Origin: Heligmosomoides polygyrus polygyrus
Lineage: Eukaryota > Nematoda > Chromadorea > Rhabditida > Heligmosomidae
DNA length: 64,000 bases
Reading direction: 5' to 3'
Assembly (NCBI GenBank): GCA_947396885.1
Contig: OX377202.1
Span: 21,948,001 to 22,012,000 of the forward strand
Positions 1 through 11,633 of the stretch are shown here, piece by piece. The position numbers and the translations under genes were made by a program. Within the stretch, counting starts at the first letter, position 1. Each line of letters starts with the position of its first letter. Below the pieces are notes generated by a model. The model worked only from the letters and a program-made list of their open reading frames with translations. It did not search any database and was not told where the DNA came from.

Positions 1-484
1 TCGCGACTGATCATCGCTCAGTCTGTTGTGAATACCCAACTAAGGTTTACATCTATAAATGTGTAGTATTATTACATCATAATATAGAACAAATAAGAAT
101 GAATGATAACACATTTAGGTTAACAATATAAGATAAGCATCGTTGCATAACATCCACAGGTATGACCTAACGATACCGCAAGAAGGTAAATAAGATAATG
201 CACAAATACTACCCTCTAGTCGCGGTACACCCTTTTAAGTCTAGCGGTTATCAACCTGAGCTGAGCAATATATGTCATGCTTCTATGCTCCTCCCCTAGA
301 AATTCCCTACATAAACTGCTGTGAATTATTGTTTGTGTTGTGCTCTGATAGTTGTAAAGTAATAAACACTTATTACAATTCGCTACAGACGCATCCGTTG
401 GTGAACCACCAAATTTGCATCGACCGTGGTTTCAAACCCACGCCAATTGCCTCTGCGCTAGCTCTCCCAGTGAGAGACAGACGG
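1..484. other. Unassigned flank of BEL/Pao-like element
   Basis: AT-rich sequence with no coding frame that resembles a known protein. Because a BEL/Pao gag remnant begins at 1196, this stretch plus the tandem array after it may be LTR and leader sequence. I could not define an LTR end or a tRNA primer-binding site, so the assignment is inference from position only. Confidence 0.3.
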
Positions 485-965
485 CAAATAAGAACTCCTT
501 CAGGGAACCAGGAGATCTTAGAAGACTTCCCCCGGCGTTCTCTTCAGGAGAACCCAGGAAGCGATCAACCTTTGTTTCCACCGCTAGGGAAACAGGGTTC
601 TCTTTAAAAGAGCTCAATAAGCGTTCCTTCAGGGGACCAAGAGATCTTTTCAAGTCTTTCAACGGCTTCTCTTCAGGAGAATCCAGGAAGCGATTGATTT
701 TTGTTCCCACCGCTAGGGAAACAAAATCTTCAAAAAAGAATTCCATAAGCGTTCTTTCAGGGAACCAGGAAATCTTTTCAAGTCTTCCTACGGCTTCTCT
801 TCAGGAGAATCCAGGAAGCGATTGAATTTTGTTTCCACCGCTAGGGAAACAAATTCTTCGAAAAAGAACTCCATTAAGCGTCCCTTCAGGGAACCAGGGG
901 TACTTTGAAAGCCTTCCTTTAGCTTTCTCTCGCGAGAAACCAGGAAGCAAATAAATTCTTTTTTC
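485..965. repeat. Tandem repeat, about 129 bp x 4
   Basis: Four diverged units begin near 497, 626, 754 and 883, a period of about 129 bp. Each opens with CTTCAGGGAACCAGG or a close variant, contains CTTCTCTTCAGGAGAA and GAAGCGATT, and then CCGCTAGGGAAACA. The last unit is the most diverged. The array lies between the window start and the BEL/Pao gag, so it may be a leader or LTR minisatellite. The open frames across it are by-products of the repeat and have no recognisable product. Confidence 0.85.
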
Positions 966-1195
966 CATTTCATCGAAAAAAGATAAAAAACGACAGTTTT
1001 CATATGGTTATACCTCACCTGAGGAGCCGAGAGAACTTAGCGAAACGTTCGCCAACTGCGCCTACCCCACCTGAGGAAGCCAGAAGAGCAGCGAAAAGTC
1101 CCGCGTGGCAGGAAGAGACTTCTACTTCGGACCTAACGAAGTAAATTTCAAAGTTTACTGATAAACTTTGGGACGACGCGCCGGAAGCAACAAAG

Positions 1196-2511
1196 ATGGC
1201 AGAAATTCAGGTTTACAAGACAAAAATGACGAATGGTTGCGAACTTATTAAGCCAAGCGAGGCAGAAGTCAACCGTCTGGACCAGCCATTCGCGTTCCCG
1301 GAAGAAAGGAAGGATTGTGAGGAGTAGTACATCAGAGAAAAGACAGCACAGCTAAACCACCTGATGAGAACGGTAATGAGCAACAAGCAGTACCACGACA
1401 ACTGCTTAAAGGAAGCAATTGAGACAATAAACTCACGACCTACCAAAAAAGAGCGTGAAAATCTCATGACGGATTTGGACGACTACATACAAGCAGAGTC
1501 ATACGAGCTTGACATCACGGTCATGCGTTGGCAGAACAAAGTGGATTTCAAAAAGGATGAACTGTCTCAACAAGCCATCCTAATAGCCAGCTGTCAGGAA
1601 ACCGCCAGCTGTGAACAGCCGGCTACTGGCAATAGTGGAAATAATTACGAATCAGCAGGTGAGGTAGCGCCTTCACAAGCACGCAGTGTCGCGCTCAGGC
1701 GACCTCTTCTCGAGGTTCCAACCTTCTCAGGGGACTTCAGAGAGTTCAACGCCTTCTGGTCGGTATTCCAGGCACTTATACACAATCATGCCAGTTTAAC
1801 TGACCAAGAAAAGTTCCTGTTCTTGAAGCAGGCTCTCAAAGGCGAAGCTGCAGCATCCATCACCTACGTACCCGTGATAGGGGACAGGTACTATGGGGCC
1901 GTCAACATCCTCAAGAAGCAGTACGACAGGTCGGCAAGTATAGCTGATATTCTCATAAAGAGATCGAAAAAATTCCGCGTGCTCACGATACACCCAGGAG
2001 TTGTCGTGACACCCTATCCGCCATTACCTCACGGATCATACACCTGGAACAAACTGGTGTATCACTCAATGCGGACCGAGTATGGCGCCGCATGATTCTC
2101 TCAAAATTTACGGAACACATCTGTAGCACTGTGATAAGGAAAGAAACCGTTGCCGGTATATCCTTCGAAGTCAAAGATATTACGGAAGCCATTGACGAGA
2201 TCATCACTCTCCAAGAAGCAACGGAGCTCACAACGGCGACCTTATTCGGAACGTATCCCCACGATACTGACAACGACCGGTTTTCAAGACAAAACGAGTC
2301 ACGACAGATCGAGCTGCGCTCGCATCGGAGGACATTGCCTCTATGCCTTTGTGGTGAAGTCCACCCGCCACAGTGCTGCACTGCGTTCTCAACTCCTGAG
2401 GAACGCAGAAACGAAGTCAGCCAACGAAAGCTTTGCTGGAAATGCTTTAGGGAAGGGCACAACTCAAAATCCTGCAAAAGCAGAAAACCGTTCATGCAGA
2501 CAAAGGCATAA
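1196..2511 (+). pseudogene. BEL/Pao retrotransposon gag, broken
   Basis: The gag of a BEL/Pao LTR retrotransposon, a structural protein that packages element RNA in the cytoplasm. Reading from the ATG at 1196 gives a plausible N-terminus, cut by an in-frame TAG at 1325-1327; the same frame then stays open. A DUF1759-type block lies at about 1715-1950 (FSGDFREFNAFWSVF). In an A-run near 1957 one base appears lost, and family-like coding moves to the next frame from about 2002 to the stop at 2509-2511. A zinc knuckle CX2CX4HX4C is at 2434-2475. Two independent lesions mean the copy is dead. The element assignment is firm; the exact start is inference. Confidence 0.85.
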
Positions 2512-3511
2512 GCAAAACCAACTGCCAACAGTAGTCCATCAAGGAGCAGTGAAGGTTATACTGCGGCAGAAAAACAGCCGCACCATGCGACACGAAAATG
2601 GCACTGAAAAATCGAACCGGTGTGGAGCAGCTCATTTCAAAGTTTCACCTGGAAGCCTCATCGGTTCAAAACAACCGATTGTCAATCAATGCGTGCTACA
2701 AATGGCCTCCGCATTGATATTCAACGAGTCAGAGGTGGACTATCAACCGGTAACTGTCCTCGACTCTGGAGCTCAAAGAAGTTTTATAAAGAAGAAACTT
2801 CGAGAAGAGCTGCAACTTCCAACTAAGGACTCAAATTCATTCACAACGACAGGAATGGGAGAGCTCCAAGAAACTTTCGAATCCACGGAAGTTCACATTA
2901 CTCTGAAGAACATTCGCTCAGGCATGAAGCTAAAGCGAGTGCCAGTCTTCAGCAAAGAAAAGCTGACCGCGTCGTCAAGTACCGCAAAGCTATCATCAGA
3001 AGACAAGGCGTTGATCAGGAAGAAGAAGCTTTCTATTGCCCAGAGAAGTCTTGCTCCTACGACGTCCTCTCCAGACATAATAGTTGGACAGGATCTCTTG
3101 AATCAGATCATCCTTCACGACACTCCTATATTGAAGCTGCCATCTGGTTTGGTTCTCACGCCTACCATTTTTGGCTACACAATATCCGGTGCCAGTGGCA
3201 CAGACAGCTCTGCAAAGAAAAGTCCAAGAACTCAATGCAGCGTATTTCTCGCAGTAGAAGCAAGAATATCTTCAGAAGGCAAATACATTGGCTCACAGCA
3301 ACATTTGAGACCAAGGTTTCGAGAAGGCGATAGCTTCAAACTTCACAGCGAACGGAGACGAAGCATCCGATTTGAGCATGACAGTGTTTCCAATTCAAAA
3401 CTGCAGATCGTCACTGGAAATGGACACGATTTACTTGCGATTCAACGTCCACGCAATTTCGTAAAGCAGAATACCGAAGGGCGAAGAAACCAAGCGCCAA
3501 GGAGACTATGA
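2512..3511 (+). pseudogene. BEL/Pao aspartic protease region (DUF1758), truncated pol
   Basis: Continues the BEL/Pao element in another frame. The retropepsin-like active site appears as DSG at 2762-2770 within LDSGAQRSF, followed by a DUF1758-like segment to about 3215 (IIVGQDLLNQI, FGYTISG). This protease would cut the gag-pol polyprotein. A frame change is needed between about 2500 and 2690 to link it to gag. After about 3230 the frame stays open to 3511 but no longer resembles pol. No reverse transcriptase, RNase H or integrase follows; mariner sequence starts near 3690. The element is therefore 3'-truncated. Confidence 0.8.
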
Positions 3512-3689
3512 ATCTGAATTCCATAAATTGCAACACTAACGCACTACCGAAAACCATCTCTGTGTTTGTTTTCGTAATAAGGACTTTCTCGAGAATGTCG
3601 TCACGGAGACGAACCCTGGGTCTTCCTCGTTAACCATACTCGGAAGGCCTAATAGCTCCCTCAAGGAGAACCACAACTTCAATGCGGAT

Positions 3690-4256
3690 ATCCACCTGAG
3701 GAACGTAATGCTATGCTGTTGATGGGATTCTCGAGGAATGCTCTATCATGAGCTCCTTGACGACGGCACCGCAGTAACAGCGAAGATCTACGCTACACAG
3801 CTGCAGAAGCTGAGGCCATGTCGTAGAGACGGCGAGAACGGAAGAATGTTTACCTTCTTCATGACAATGCTCGCCACCCCCCTCCCCCCCCCCCCATTTT
3901 GCAAGGTCGTCTCGCCAGAAGTTGCAGAAGCTTACGTGGGAGGTGCTGTCCCACCCACCGTATTCGCCATATCTTGCGCTATCGGACTACCACCTCCACC
4001 TCATTCGAGCTCTTAAGCAACACCTAAGGGATAGGTGCTTCAACGACCGAATCGAACTAGAATCCGAAGTGGCGCACTTCTTGGAGTCACAGCCGACTTC
4101 ATTCTGGAAGAAAGGAATTCATGAACTCCCCATCAGACGACAGAAGGTTGTAGATGTAAATGGCAGCTACTTCGTAGATTGAAGTCGCTCACAAAAGAGG
4201 CAATAAAATTTTGAAAAAAAACTACGCTTTGGTGCAGGACTTTTTCACCAACCTAA
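3690..4256 (+). mobile_element. mariner transposon fragment (C-terminal half), broken
   Basis: Remnant of a mariner transposase (DD34D, cut-and-paste). Visible pieces in order: the region before the second catalytic Asp (MLYHELLDDGT, about 3738), the HDNA block with its Asp at 3863-3865, a disruptive C-run at about 3881-3893, and a C-terminal frame from 3922 to 4182. The last piece includes the third-Asp block LSDYH (Asp codon 3985-3987). The pieces lie in different frames. The 3' end at 4256 reads CACCAACCTAA, the expected outward half of a mariner TIR. The left part is missing. It differs from the two mariner copies at 34.4 and 57.6 kb. Confidence 0.8.
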
Positions 4257-4311
4257 AATTACAATCCCATTATATATTTTAATTCTTAATGAATGCTGAG
4301 TAATCATCGAA

Positions 4312-4440
4312 CCTGCCGCGGCTGATCACGCCGCTCTGCGCCCTTTCCTTCAGCGACGCGATTCGCCGAATACAATAACCCAAATTCCGTCAAATGTGGT
4401 GTTTCGAGGCGACGAAGTAAAAAGGTGATGCGGCGCGGCC
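4312..4440 (+). repeat. GC-rich dispersed repeat, copy 1
   Basis: Matches 20310-20440 in the same orientation over about 125 bp, sharing CTGCCGCGGCTGATC, GCGATTCGCCGAATAC and CAAATGTGGTGTTT, with small indels. No coding capacity is visible. Both copies are followed by TATA-like strings (near 4509 and at 20488). Confidence 0.75.
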
Positions 4441-5280
4441 AAGTTGATCAATCGTGCCGCCCGATCAATGTGGCCACAATACGTGGCGTCACGTCGCTCG
4501 GCGTCGAAGTATAAACGGGGCCTAAAGCGTACGGTATACTCCCGTCCACCCTGGCGTGCACAACGACGAGCGACGCTGCGACCCTTCGCCGACAACCGAT
4601 CGCAGAATACCTGTCACTGACAGCGTCGGTGACGTCTTTGATCGGCGACCGGGAACAGCGGCGACGGCAGGGGTGCATCGGGTGCCTTGTAGCATTGGGG
4701 CGCATTTTTGGCATCGGAGCGCGTTTTCAATGTCATCATATGGCAACCAGCCTGCTGATAGAAACGCTAGTCAGCTGGATATGCAGGTAATTGTGCTGCG
4801 CTGACCTCATCTAAGGCAAGTACCACCTCGGGCTATGCTTTTGGTCATCAAGCGCCGTCATTGTACACGAGAAGCACACCAACGTGGCATCGTTTAAACA
4901 GAGAATTAACATCTGCATTGATCGCACGCTTAGGAGTGGGTCAAGCACTGTACTTTCATGTGAAGTAGTCAGCTAAACTCGAAGTATGATCGCAATGCTG
5001 ACGCTTATGTCTTATTCCTCTCCAGCGAGTTTGATACAGACGAACTAAAAGAATAGTTGAGCTCTAAGAGCGAGTATTGTAATAAAAACTGATTGGGTGT
5101 TAGCAAGGCGGGCGCCTCTTGCCTCTGTCTCTTGCACTTCTCGATTTCGTAATTTGAGCTCCGGTGGGGATGATGGCAATGCCGGGAACGAACGCCACGC
5201 CGTGCGGCAGTGCAAGTATAGAAGGCACCTAAATGCCTCTGTATTTTTGCAGCAAAGCGACGAACGGAAGGCCTATGTTA
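4441..5280. other. Noncoding, GC-rich stretch
   Basis: No supported gene. It holds a partial copy of the motif GGTATACTCCCGTCC near 4537, shared with the 16.9-17.7 kb repeats, and an 11-bp copy of GGCCTATGTTA at 5270-5280 directly before the small MITE. The short open frames here are on both strands and overlap, which argues against coding. Confidence 0.4.
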
Positions 5281-5376
5281 GGCCTATGTTATACTTCGGC
5301 GACGCTGTGTTGCGCGCCTGCGTAACACTGCCGCCGACGTCGCTGACAGCAGCGTCCCTAAAGTATAACATAGGCC
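5281..5376. mobile_element. 96-bp MITE with 16-bp terminal inverted repeats
   Basis: Left end 5281-5296 reads GGCCTATGTTATACTT and right end 5361-5376 is its exact reverse complement. The 64-bp centre is GC-rich and noncoding. The same terminal motif bounds a longer element at 17790-18058. The 11 bases just outside the left end (5270-5280) repeat the start of the TIR. Confidence 0.75.
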
Positions 5377-6397
5377 TTGCGCACACTCGAGTTCTGCTGG
5401 CGGCAGAGGCACTGTATTTTTAGTTGGGACTGGCCTTCTGCAGCTATTCGCATTTCCGATTTTTGTCTACACTCCAGCCGATCCCTGCCACAATCAGCTC
5501 CGCCGCCTCCACCGCCCCAAAATCGTGACACAGAAGTGTGCTGGCGCGGCACCGCTCGCGTCCCTACGCTATGCTTAAGGGTATGGCTTTCGCTTTGCGG
5601 AAAATTTTGCGGAGGCCTTAAGAAACCTTAATAAAAAAAATCGTGGTATTCTATTGCATTTCTGAAATGGTAGTATTTTTACGAGAATGTTTGTAATTCT
5701 CATGCACTTCAGCTTCGCCACCGATGTCCATTTAAAGCACGATGATGAAGAGGCTTCAGCAAATGGTTCACCAGCTATATACAATGTTCATCGGGAATTA
5801 AGATAAACGTTTGAAGACACGCAAGATGTGTAGTGACATGCAAGATGACGACAAAGACCTACAAAAAATAACTTGTTGGAAAGGTATCTCTCCAAGTGCA
5901 CAGTTCATTCTTCGCTATATTATCATGCACAAAACGCACGCACTTGGCTATTCAATATAATGTGCACGTCGGCGTGCATTTTGTATCAAACATGGAAGGA
6001 TCTAGCTGAATAGACCGCTGTATTGTGAGGAAAAGTGTTCATCCGATCTTTTTCAACCTATGGGTTGATATAGTCAACAAGCTTGATCAGCGAATGTAGA
6101 AGATAACAAAAATCAAAGAAAATTAACAAGTGGACGCAGCAAAGGTGAAGGAAGGAAAACTGTCAAGCAGTAAAGAAGACTACTATTCGAAGCAGAAAAT
6201 GTAGACGTATTAGCTAACAAAATGCATTTAGTACTTATCAGTGCTAAATGTTTGAAGACAAATCCGGGATAAGAATACTTAATTCATGCGCGCTATTTCC
6301 TTTTCCTAGCTCTACAAACGTTAAGAATTCCATCGTAAGCTGCGCTTTCCTGCTCTGATAGTGGCAGACAACGGTTTGAAGCTTGTGATTGCATTCT
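5377..6397. other. No recognised feature
   Basis: Intergenic or intronic sequence that becomes AT-rich after about 5630. I see no exon with convincing splice sites and no transposon end. Confidence 0.4.
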
Positions 6398-6407
6398 CTA
6401 TCACAGC

Positions 6408-6437
6408 TTCTTCTTCTTCTTCTTCTTCTTCTTCTTC
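6408..6437. repeat. (TTC)n microsatellite, tail of RTE copy A
   Basis: About ten uninterrupted TTC units at the junction between the target-site duplication and the 3' end of RTE copy A. RTE-type elements end in short trinucleotide arrays, and copies B and C also show them (AGA near 11602, ATC near 30571). Confidence 0.9.
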
Positions 6438-7337
6438 AGCGTTTGTCCCGCTTCGTGGCGGGGTCCACTATTCTGGTGTCATGACGCCACCTTTCCCGAT
6501 TCAGCGCTAGATCAGGACGTACACCAGCTACTTTTAAGTCCATATCTAACGTATCAGCCCTCTAAGCCGCTTTCCTGACACTTCCAACTCAAGGCCTATC
6601 TTGCGGACGCTGTCTTCTTTCCCACGCAGAACGTGGCCGTACCATCGTAAGCGAGCTTCGCGCATCTTGTCAGCTATCGGCGCGACACCGAACTTCTGCC
6701 GAATGGCATCGTTTCGGATGCGGTCCACGCGGGTGACTCCAGCCGTCCAGCGGAGCATCTTCGTCTCCATGACGCTGAGGCGCGCTTCAACTTCCTTGGT
6801 CGCAGGCCAACACTCAGCGCCGTACATCGCTACTGGCCGGATGACTGCCCTGTAGATCTTCGACTTAAAGCGCTCTGGTATCTTCTTGTCGCAGAGCACG
6901 CTATTCAACGAGCGCCATTTGGACCTAGCTGCACTCACGTGTTAATTCACTACGACCATCAGTTTGCCGTCAGAAGTGGCTGCTGACCCCAGGTACTTAA
7001 AGACCGCAGTGCGTGGAAGCTCGATGCCGTTAACCTTGATGGAGCTGGACTCAGTAACGCCCGTCGTTAGGTACTCGGTCTTCTTCACGTTCCGTTTGAG
7101 TCCAAACCGCTCCAAGCGATCACACCAAGCTTGCAGTTTTCGCTCGAGTTCATCTTTATCTTCGCTAGCGAGCATCACGTCATCGGCATAAAGCAACATC
7201 CAGAGGACGGGCGAAAAACTCGAGCGAAAGCTGCAAGCTTGGTGTGAAAGATTCTGAAGATCTCGTGTGACGGCATCCATGACGATAACAAATAGGAGTG
7301 GGAAAAACGCAGTACCCTGGTGTACCCCGACAGAGAA
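6410..7337 (-). mobile_element. RTE-like retrotransposon copy A, 5'-truncated, with TSD
   Basis: The C-terminal RT half of an RTE-type non-LTR element. Going down the minus strand, the copy starts inside the SVGVHQG block (about 7330), passes YADD (7179-7190), then [18 protein letters not shown], and ends in the thumb/C-terminal region (to 6546). The 3' tail is (GAA)n, seen as TTC repeats at 6408-6437. A 12-bp target-site duplication CTATCACAGCTT flanks it (6398-6409 and 7338-7349). Just upstream of YADD an inverted copy of 7125-7165 is inserted at about 7205-7245, so the RT is disrupted. A stop at 6942 also breaks the frame. Dead on arrival through truncation. Confidence 0.92.
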
Positions 7338-7349
7338 CTATCACAGCTT

Positions 7350-8046
7350 ATTGCTTATTTAAAAATGAATGTTCTCAATTCTGATTAGGAATCCCTCGAA
7401 CTGCGGAAGGCATTGTTTCCAAAAAAATTCAAAAACGAAAAAATACGCACAAATTATTGGGATTATGTATTATCATCAGCATTTTAAAATCGAGAAGATG
7501 TCTAGATTTTGCACAGTGCTTTCATAGTGCGACACGCCATTCTACGACATTGTACTGCCTGCTCGCATATACGCAGTAGGCCGCTAATACAGTGTTCTTC
7601 AATGTTATTGGTCCTATGGTTCGGCGAGCTTACCTTCCGGGTCCAGATTCATCTACCGCTTACCGCCCTACAACGGTGAAAATACCGCCAGCACTTCTGA
7701 TATGGCATTCACTAAGCATCAGGTTTTTTTTACTACAACTGGGAATAGTCAGAAACCGTAGCAATACTACACCTAAATCCGTTACATAAAATGTATAAAG
7801 CAGTAATTTTGAGAAAAATCGAACTCAAGATAAAAAATCTGAAATCATGGTAGCAGAGACGGACAACTAACCCTACGGCTGGACACCGAAAAAAATCCTA
7901 CAAACGGTGTGATGATACGGCAGTAGACGTGATGTGTGAGATTCGAGAAAAGATATTCTTGGGAATTTTAAGGATCAGCCCTGAAGGGTAGCACTTTTTG
8001 ATTACCACTAAGAACTTCTGCACTTGGTTGACCTGTGGAATCTCAC
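7350..8046. other. No recognised feature
   Basis: AT-rich sequence right of RTE copy A. No coding frame, TIR or repeat recognised. Confidence 0.4.
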
Positions 8047-8199
8047 CTGCGATTTGAAGCCCTGGTATGCATCTCTCTCGCACTGAGGTCCACACAGACA
8101 TCTGCATCAATAAACTGCGTTCGGATTCAATGGATTGCGCAACAGGAGAAGTAGCTGGCGTCTCAACGTTCGTTGCATTAATTTCACGTCTCTCCGAAC
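8047..8199 (-). CDS. Orphan exon candidate, function unknown
   Basis: On the minus strand a 153-nt open segment lies between a worm-like acceptor (tttcag before 8199) and a strong donor (GCAG followed by gtgag, below 8047). It starts with two and ends with one base of a split codon, so both flanking introns would be phase 1. The predicted peptide is mixed and polar (for example NVETPATSPVAQ, LLMQMSVWTSVRE) and matches no family I know. No partner exon was found. It may be a real exon of an unseen gene or chance. Confidence 0.35.
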
Positions 8200-8668
8200 C
8201 TGAAACTAATGCAACGACCAGCCGTCCAGCACTCAATTCTTCAATAATTAGTATTATACAGCACCACCGCCAAACATAACCTGCCACATAAACATAAACA
8301 TACATAAACAAACACGCATAATCATAAACAAACAAAAACAATAAAAGCGACGCAAAAACGCGTTTTTCTCGTAGCAACATGGTGGCATTTTTCAAAAAAG
8401 TAAAAAAATAATTGTCTTCACAAAACTTTTCAGGCTTTTAGCACTATCCATCCTATCATCCGGAATTCGACTCTCATTCAAAAATAGATGGAGGTGTAAA
8501 AACGTTGAGGCAAATTAAGAGACCCCATAATGCTTTCTCGCTTAATTTCGCCCTCTGGCAAAATCGGATTTCTTCATTCAAAAATTTAAGTTTCTAAACG
8601 CCAATTGAGCTTGTCTTCGCAGTGTTCATAAGCTTTCGCTCACTAAAACAATTTATTTGATACCAAAA

Positions 8669-9130
8669 TTAACCAGTAAAGTAGTTGTTAGTCCGCCACT
8701 GCTTCCTGATAGAAGTTTTCATCCGTTTTAATAAAAGAATGCCTAGCTCTTCTGCTGTGATCGCATCTTGAATATTGCTCGTTTTGTAGGCAGGAACGAA
8801 ATCAAAAGTAGGTGCGTTTCTTTTCTTTGTTTCTTTCAGACATTTGAAAGTTGTCTGCCAACCTTCGAACTTGAGAAGCCTTCTACAAAACGTTTCGCTG
8901 GCAATTTTAGTTTTAAAATCTATGGCTTGGCACCATGAGTTAGTGAAAAAGGGCATGAGATAATTAAATGCGATGCAGAGCCTTTGTGCAACAAGCACGG
9001 GAAAGCAGATAGATACCATCAACGTTTGATGCTCAGACTGCGGTTTTGTTCGACGCTGTTCACTCTGGCAATGTCGATCTATCAAATCTTGATAAAACCT
9101 TAAAATTATTTTTATGTGCCTCATGAGCAC
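8669..9130 (-). CDS. Hypothetical open frame, 153 codons
   Basis: A long open frame in AT-rich DNA, notable because stops should be frequent here. The C-terminal half is basic and soluble-looking (LLKFEGWQTTFKCLKE, ITAEELGILLLKRMK). No domain is recognised, there are no clear splice sites, and there is no repeat partner in the window. It may be a transposase remnant, part of an exon, or chance. Confidence 0.25.
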   Translation of the reverse strand: MLMRHIKIILRFYQDLIDRHCQSEQRRTKPQSEHQTLMVSICFPVLVAQRLCIAFNYLMPFFTNSWCQAIDFKTKIASETFCRRLLKFEGWQTTFKCLKETKKRNAPTFDFVPAYKTSNIQDAITAEELGILLLKRMKTSIRKQWRTNNYFTG

Positions 9131-9482
9131 CTCGCGCAGAAGCGATTTCTGTTTTCTCCTACATCATTTTTCAGCTGCCTATGTACATGCACACTTGCCC
9201 AACCAGACCAGTTTCAGATCTAAAATGAATTCCAGAATGTTTTCCGAATTTTTCTAGACGATCATGAAGATTAGTGCTCTTATTTGCTTACTTCCTGAGG
9301 CAGCAGAGTCCAAATAAAAAAGTTGTGCATCATCTAAAGGGCTGGGCACACTTCTGCTGCTTGACGCAGCTCCAACGATGAAGAATAGGGCAGAGAAACA
9401 GAGTGCGTGTCTCTGCGTCAGGGGTGGCGGCACGCTTATGGCAGACTTCGCTTCAGCGTTGACGCCCTGCGTCAGCGCTGCA

Positions 9483-9530
9483 AGCGTCAGCTTCACGGAA
9501 TGAGGTCGGTTATTCCGTGAAGCTGACGCT
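9483..9530. repeat. Perfect 19-bp hairpin
   Basis: Arms 9483-9501 and 9512-9530 are exact reverse complements (AGCGTCAGCTTCACGGAAT) around a 10-nt loop. I see no longer element around it. Confidence 0.8.
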
Positions 9531-9865
9531 ATCGCTCCTGAGCAAGAGATAAGATACGTGAGATATTAAAGCCATTTCTTCAACCAAACCAGCCAACCGG
9601 TCAGCTGAGCGATGGTTGGCAGTGGTCCAATGCCGACACCAGAGAAAGAAAGAACGACCGCTTGTCACCGCAAACATGTCCAGAGCCTGAGAGCGACGCC
9701 CCGCCCCGTTTTTGATGCACTGAAGCCGCTGCCGAGTGTGCCCAACCCTTAATGCTATGTTGAAGATATCCTCTCTGCATGTTTAACATCATTCATCGAC
9801 GTTTGTGCGGAAATGACCATGTAAGGTGGGGATATGTTTTCCATTTTTCCACAACAAGTAGTGCC

Positions 9866-11617
9866 GCAAAGAAGACCGTGGCTGTTGCCAAAGCCACTCA
9901 TTATGAAGATGTCAAGGAGAAGCTAGAGTCACGCGACGGTGAGCGGTATTTGTACCAACTTGCTAAGAATCGCCATCGGCAGACCGAGGACAATGAGAAG
10001 TTTTTCGGCAATGTCAATGATGAGAATTACCATCTTCTTATGGACCGCAAGAAGGGATTGAAGCGATGGCGCAACTACATCGAGGAAATCTACGGTAGAA
10101 TTTCCTCATCCAGCCATCCCTTCTACGGCTCCAACCCACGGCCCCGTTCAAATGATTACCGTGGAGGAGATTGAAACGTCTTTGAAGAAGATGATGCCGG
10201 GCAAATCGACTGGGCCCGATGACGTGGCAGCTGGTTTATGGAAGTACAAGTACTGGTACCCCGCTAAGTGGTTGGCGAAGTTCTTTAATCAAGTTGTGGC
10301 GGAGAAGAAAGTCCTGAGTGTTGGCGCCAAAGTACGACGATTCAGATTTGGAAGAAGAAGGGCAGTCCTGCAGTCTGCTCCAATTACCGTCCGATTCGCT
10401 TGCTTTCGCACAGCATGAAGATCTTTGAGCGAGTTGTCGATGGACGAATTCGAGACATCGTCCAGCTTTCCAGCAATCAGTGCGGCTTCGTGACTGGCTG
10501 TGGCATCGTTGATGCCATTCACGCCGCCCGCCTCCTGATAGAGAAACATCGCGAGAAACAGAGACCAGTGCATATCGCCTTTCTCGGAGAAGGCGTTTGA
10601 CCGCGTACCGCGTGAAGTGATATGGTACGCCCTGCGTCAACATGGAGTTCCTGAAGAGCTCATAAAGTGGGCGCGGATTCTCTACTCTTGTCCAAAGGGT
10701 CGAGTTCAAGCTGCAGCTGGAACCTCGATGGAGTTTCCAATCTCTGTCGGGGTACACCAGGGTTCTGCGCTTTCCCCACTCCTCTTTGTTGTCGTCATGG
10801 ATGCCATCACACGAGATCTTCAGAAGCCCGTCCCCTGGACGTTGCTTTATGCCGATGACGTGATGCTCGCTAGCGAGGATAAAGGTGAACTTGGGCGAGA
10901 GGTGCAAGTTTGGTGTGATCGCTTGGAGCGGTTTGGACTCAAACTGAACGTGAAGAAGATCGAGTATCTAACGACGGACGTTAATGAGTCCAGCTCCATC
11001 AAGGATAACGGCATCGAGCTTCCACGCACTGCGTTCTTTAAGTACCTGAGATCAGCAGTCTCGTCTGATGGCAAACTGATGGTCGAAGTGGATTCACGCG
11101 TGAGTGCAGCTTGGTCCAAGTGGCGCTCGTTGACTAGCGTGCTCTGTGATAGAAAGATACCAGAGCAGCTAAAGTCGAAGATCTACAGGGCAGTCGTCCG
11201 GTCGGTAGCAATGTACGGCGAGTGTTGGCCAGCGACCAAGAAAGTTGAAACGCGCCTCAGCGTCATGGAGAAGAAGATGCTGCGCTGGACGGCTGGAGTT
11301 ACGCGCATGGACCGCATACGAAACGATGTGATTCGGCAGAAGTTCGGTGTCGCGTCGATAGCGGACAAGATGCTTGCGATGGTACAGCCACGTTCTGCGT
11401 GGAAAGGAAGAAGCGTCCGCAAGATAGGCCTTAACTTCGAGGTAATAGGAAAGCGGCCTAGAGGGCGCCCGAAGCAGCGATGGGCTGATGCGTTACATAT
11501 GGACTTGAAAGTATCTGGTGTAAACCCTGATCTAGCGCTGGATCGGGAAATGTGGCGTCATGACACCAGAATAGCGGACCCCGCCACGAAGCGGGACAAA
11601 CGCAGAAGAAGAAGTAG
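9866..11617 (+). mobile_element. RTE-like retrotransposon copy B, nearly complete RT, frameshifted
   Basis: Covers the linker after the endonuclease through the whole RT. Blocks in order: [16 protein letters not shown] (9866), [14 protein letters not shown] (about 10200), SNQCGFVTGCG (about 10470), the [14 protein letters not shown] motif (about 10744), YADD (10848-10859), and the C-terminal thumb to 11633. Frames change near 10110, 10300 and 10600, so no full-length protein can be made. Unlike copies C and D it keeps the about 20-codon stretch between GPDDVAA and IWKKKG (10240-10310). A short AGA array near 11602 marks the 3' tail. The endonuclease half is missing. Confidence 0.9.
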
Positions 11618-11633
11618 CGCCGCTTCTTATTAA

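Noticed and set aside
485..965. CRISPR-like array
   Set aside because: Units are about 129 bp, contiguous and diverged, with no short repeats separated by unique spacers, and the genome is eukaryotic.
1983..2528. 181-codon minus-strand frame
   Set aside because: Antisense of the BEL/Pao gag; no domain of its own.
10236..10907. 223-codon minus-strand frame
   Set aside because: It is antisense to RTE copy B's RT, where the coding strand shows all RT motifs.
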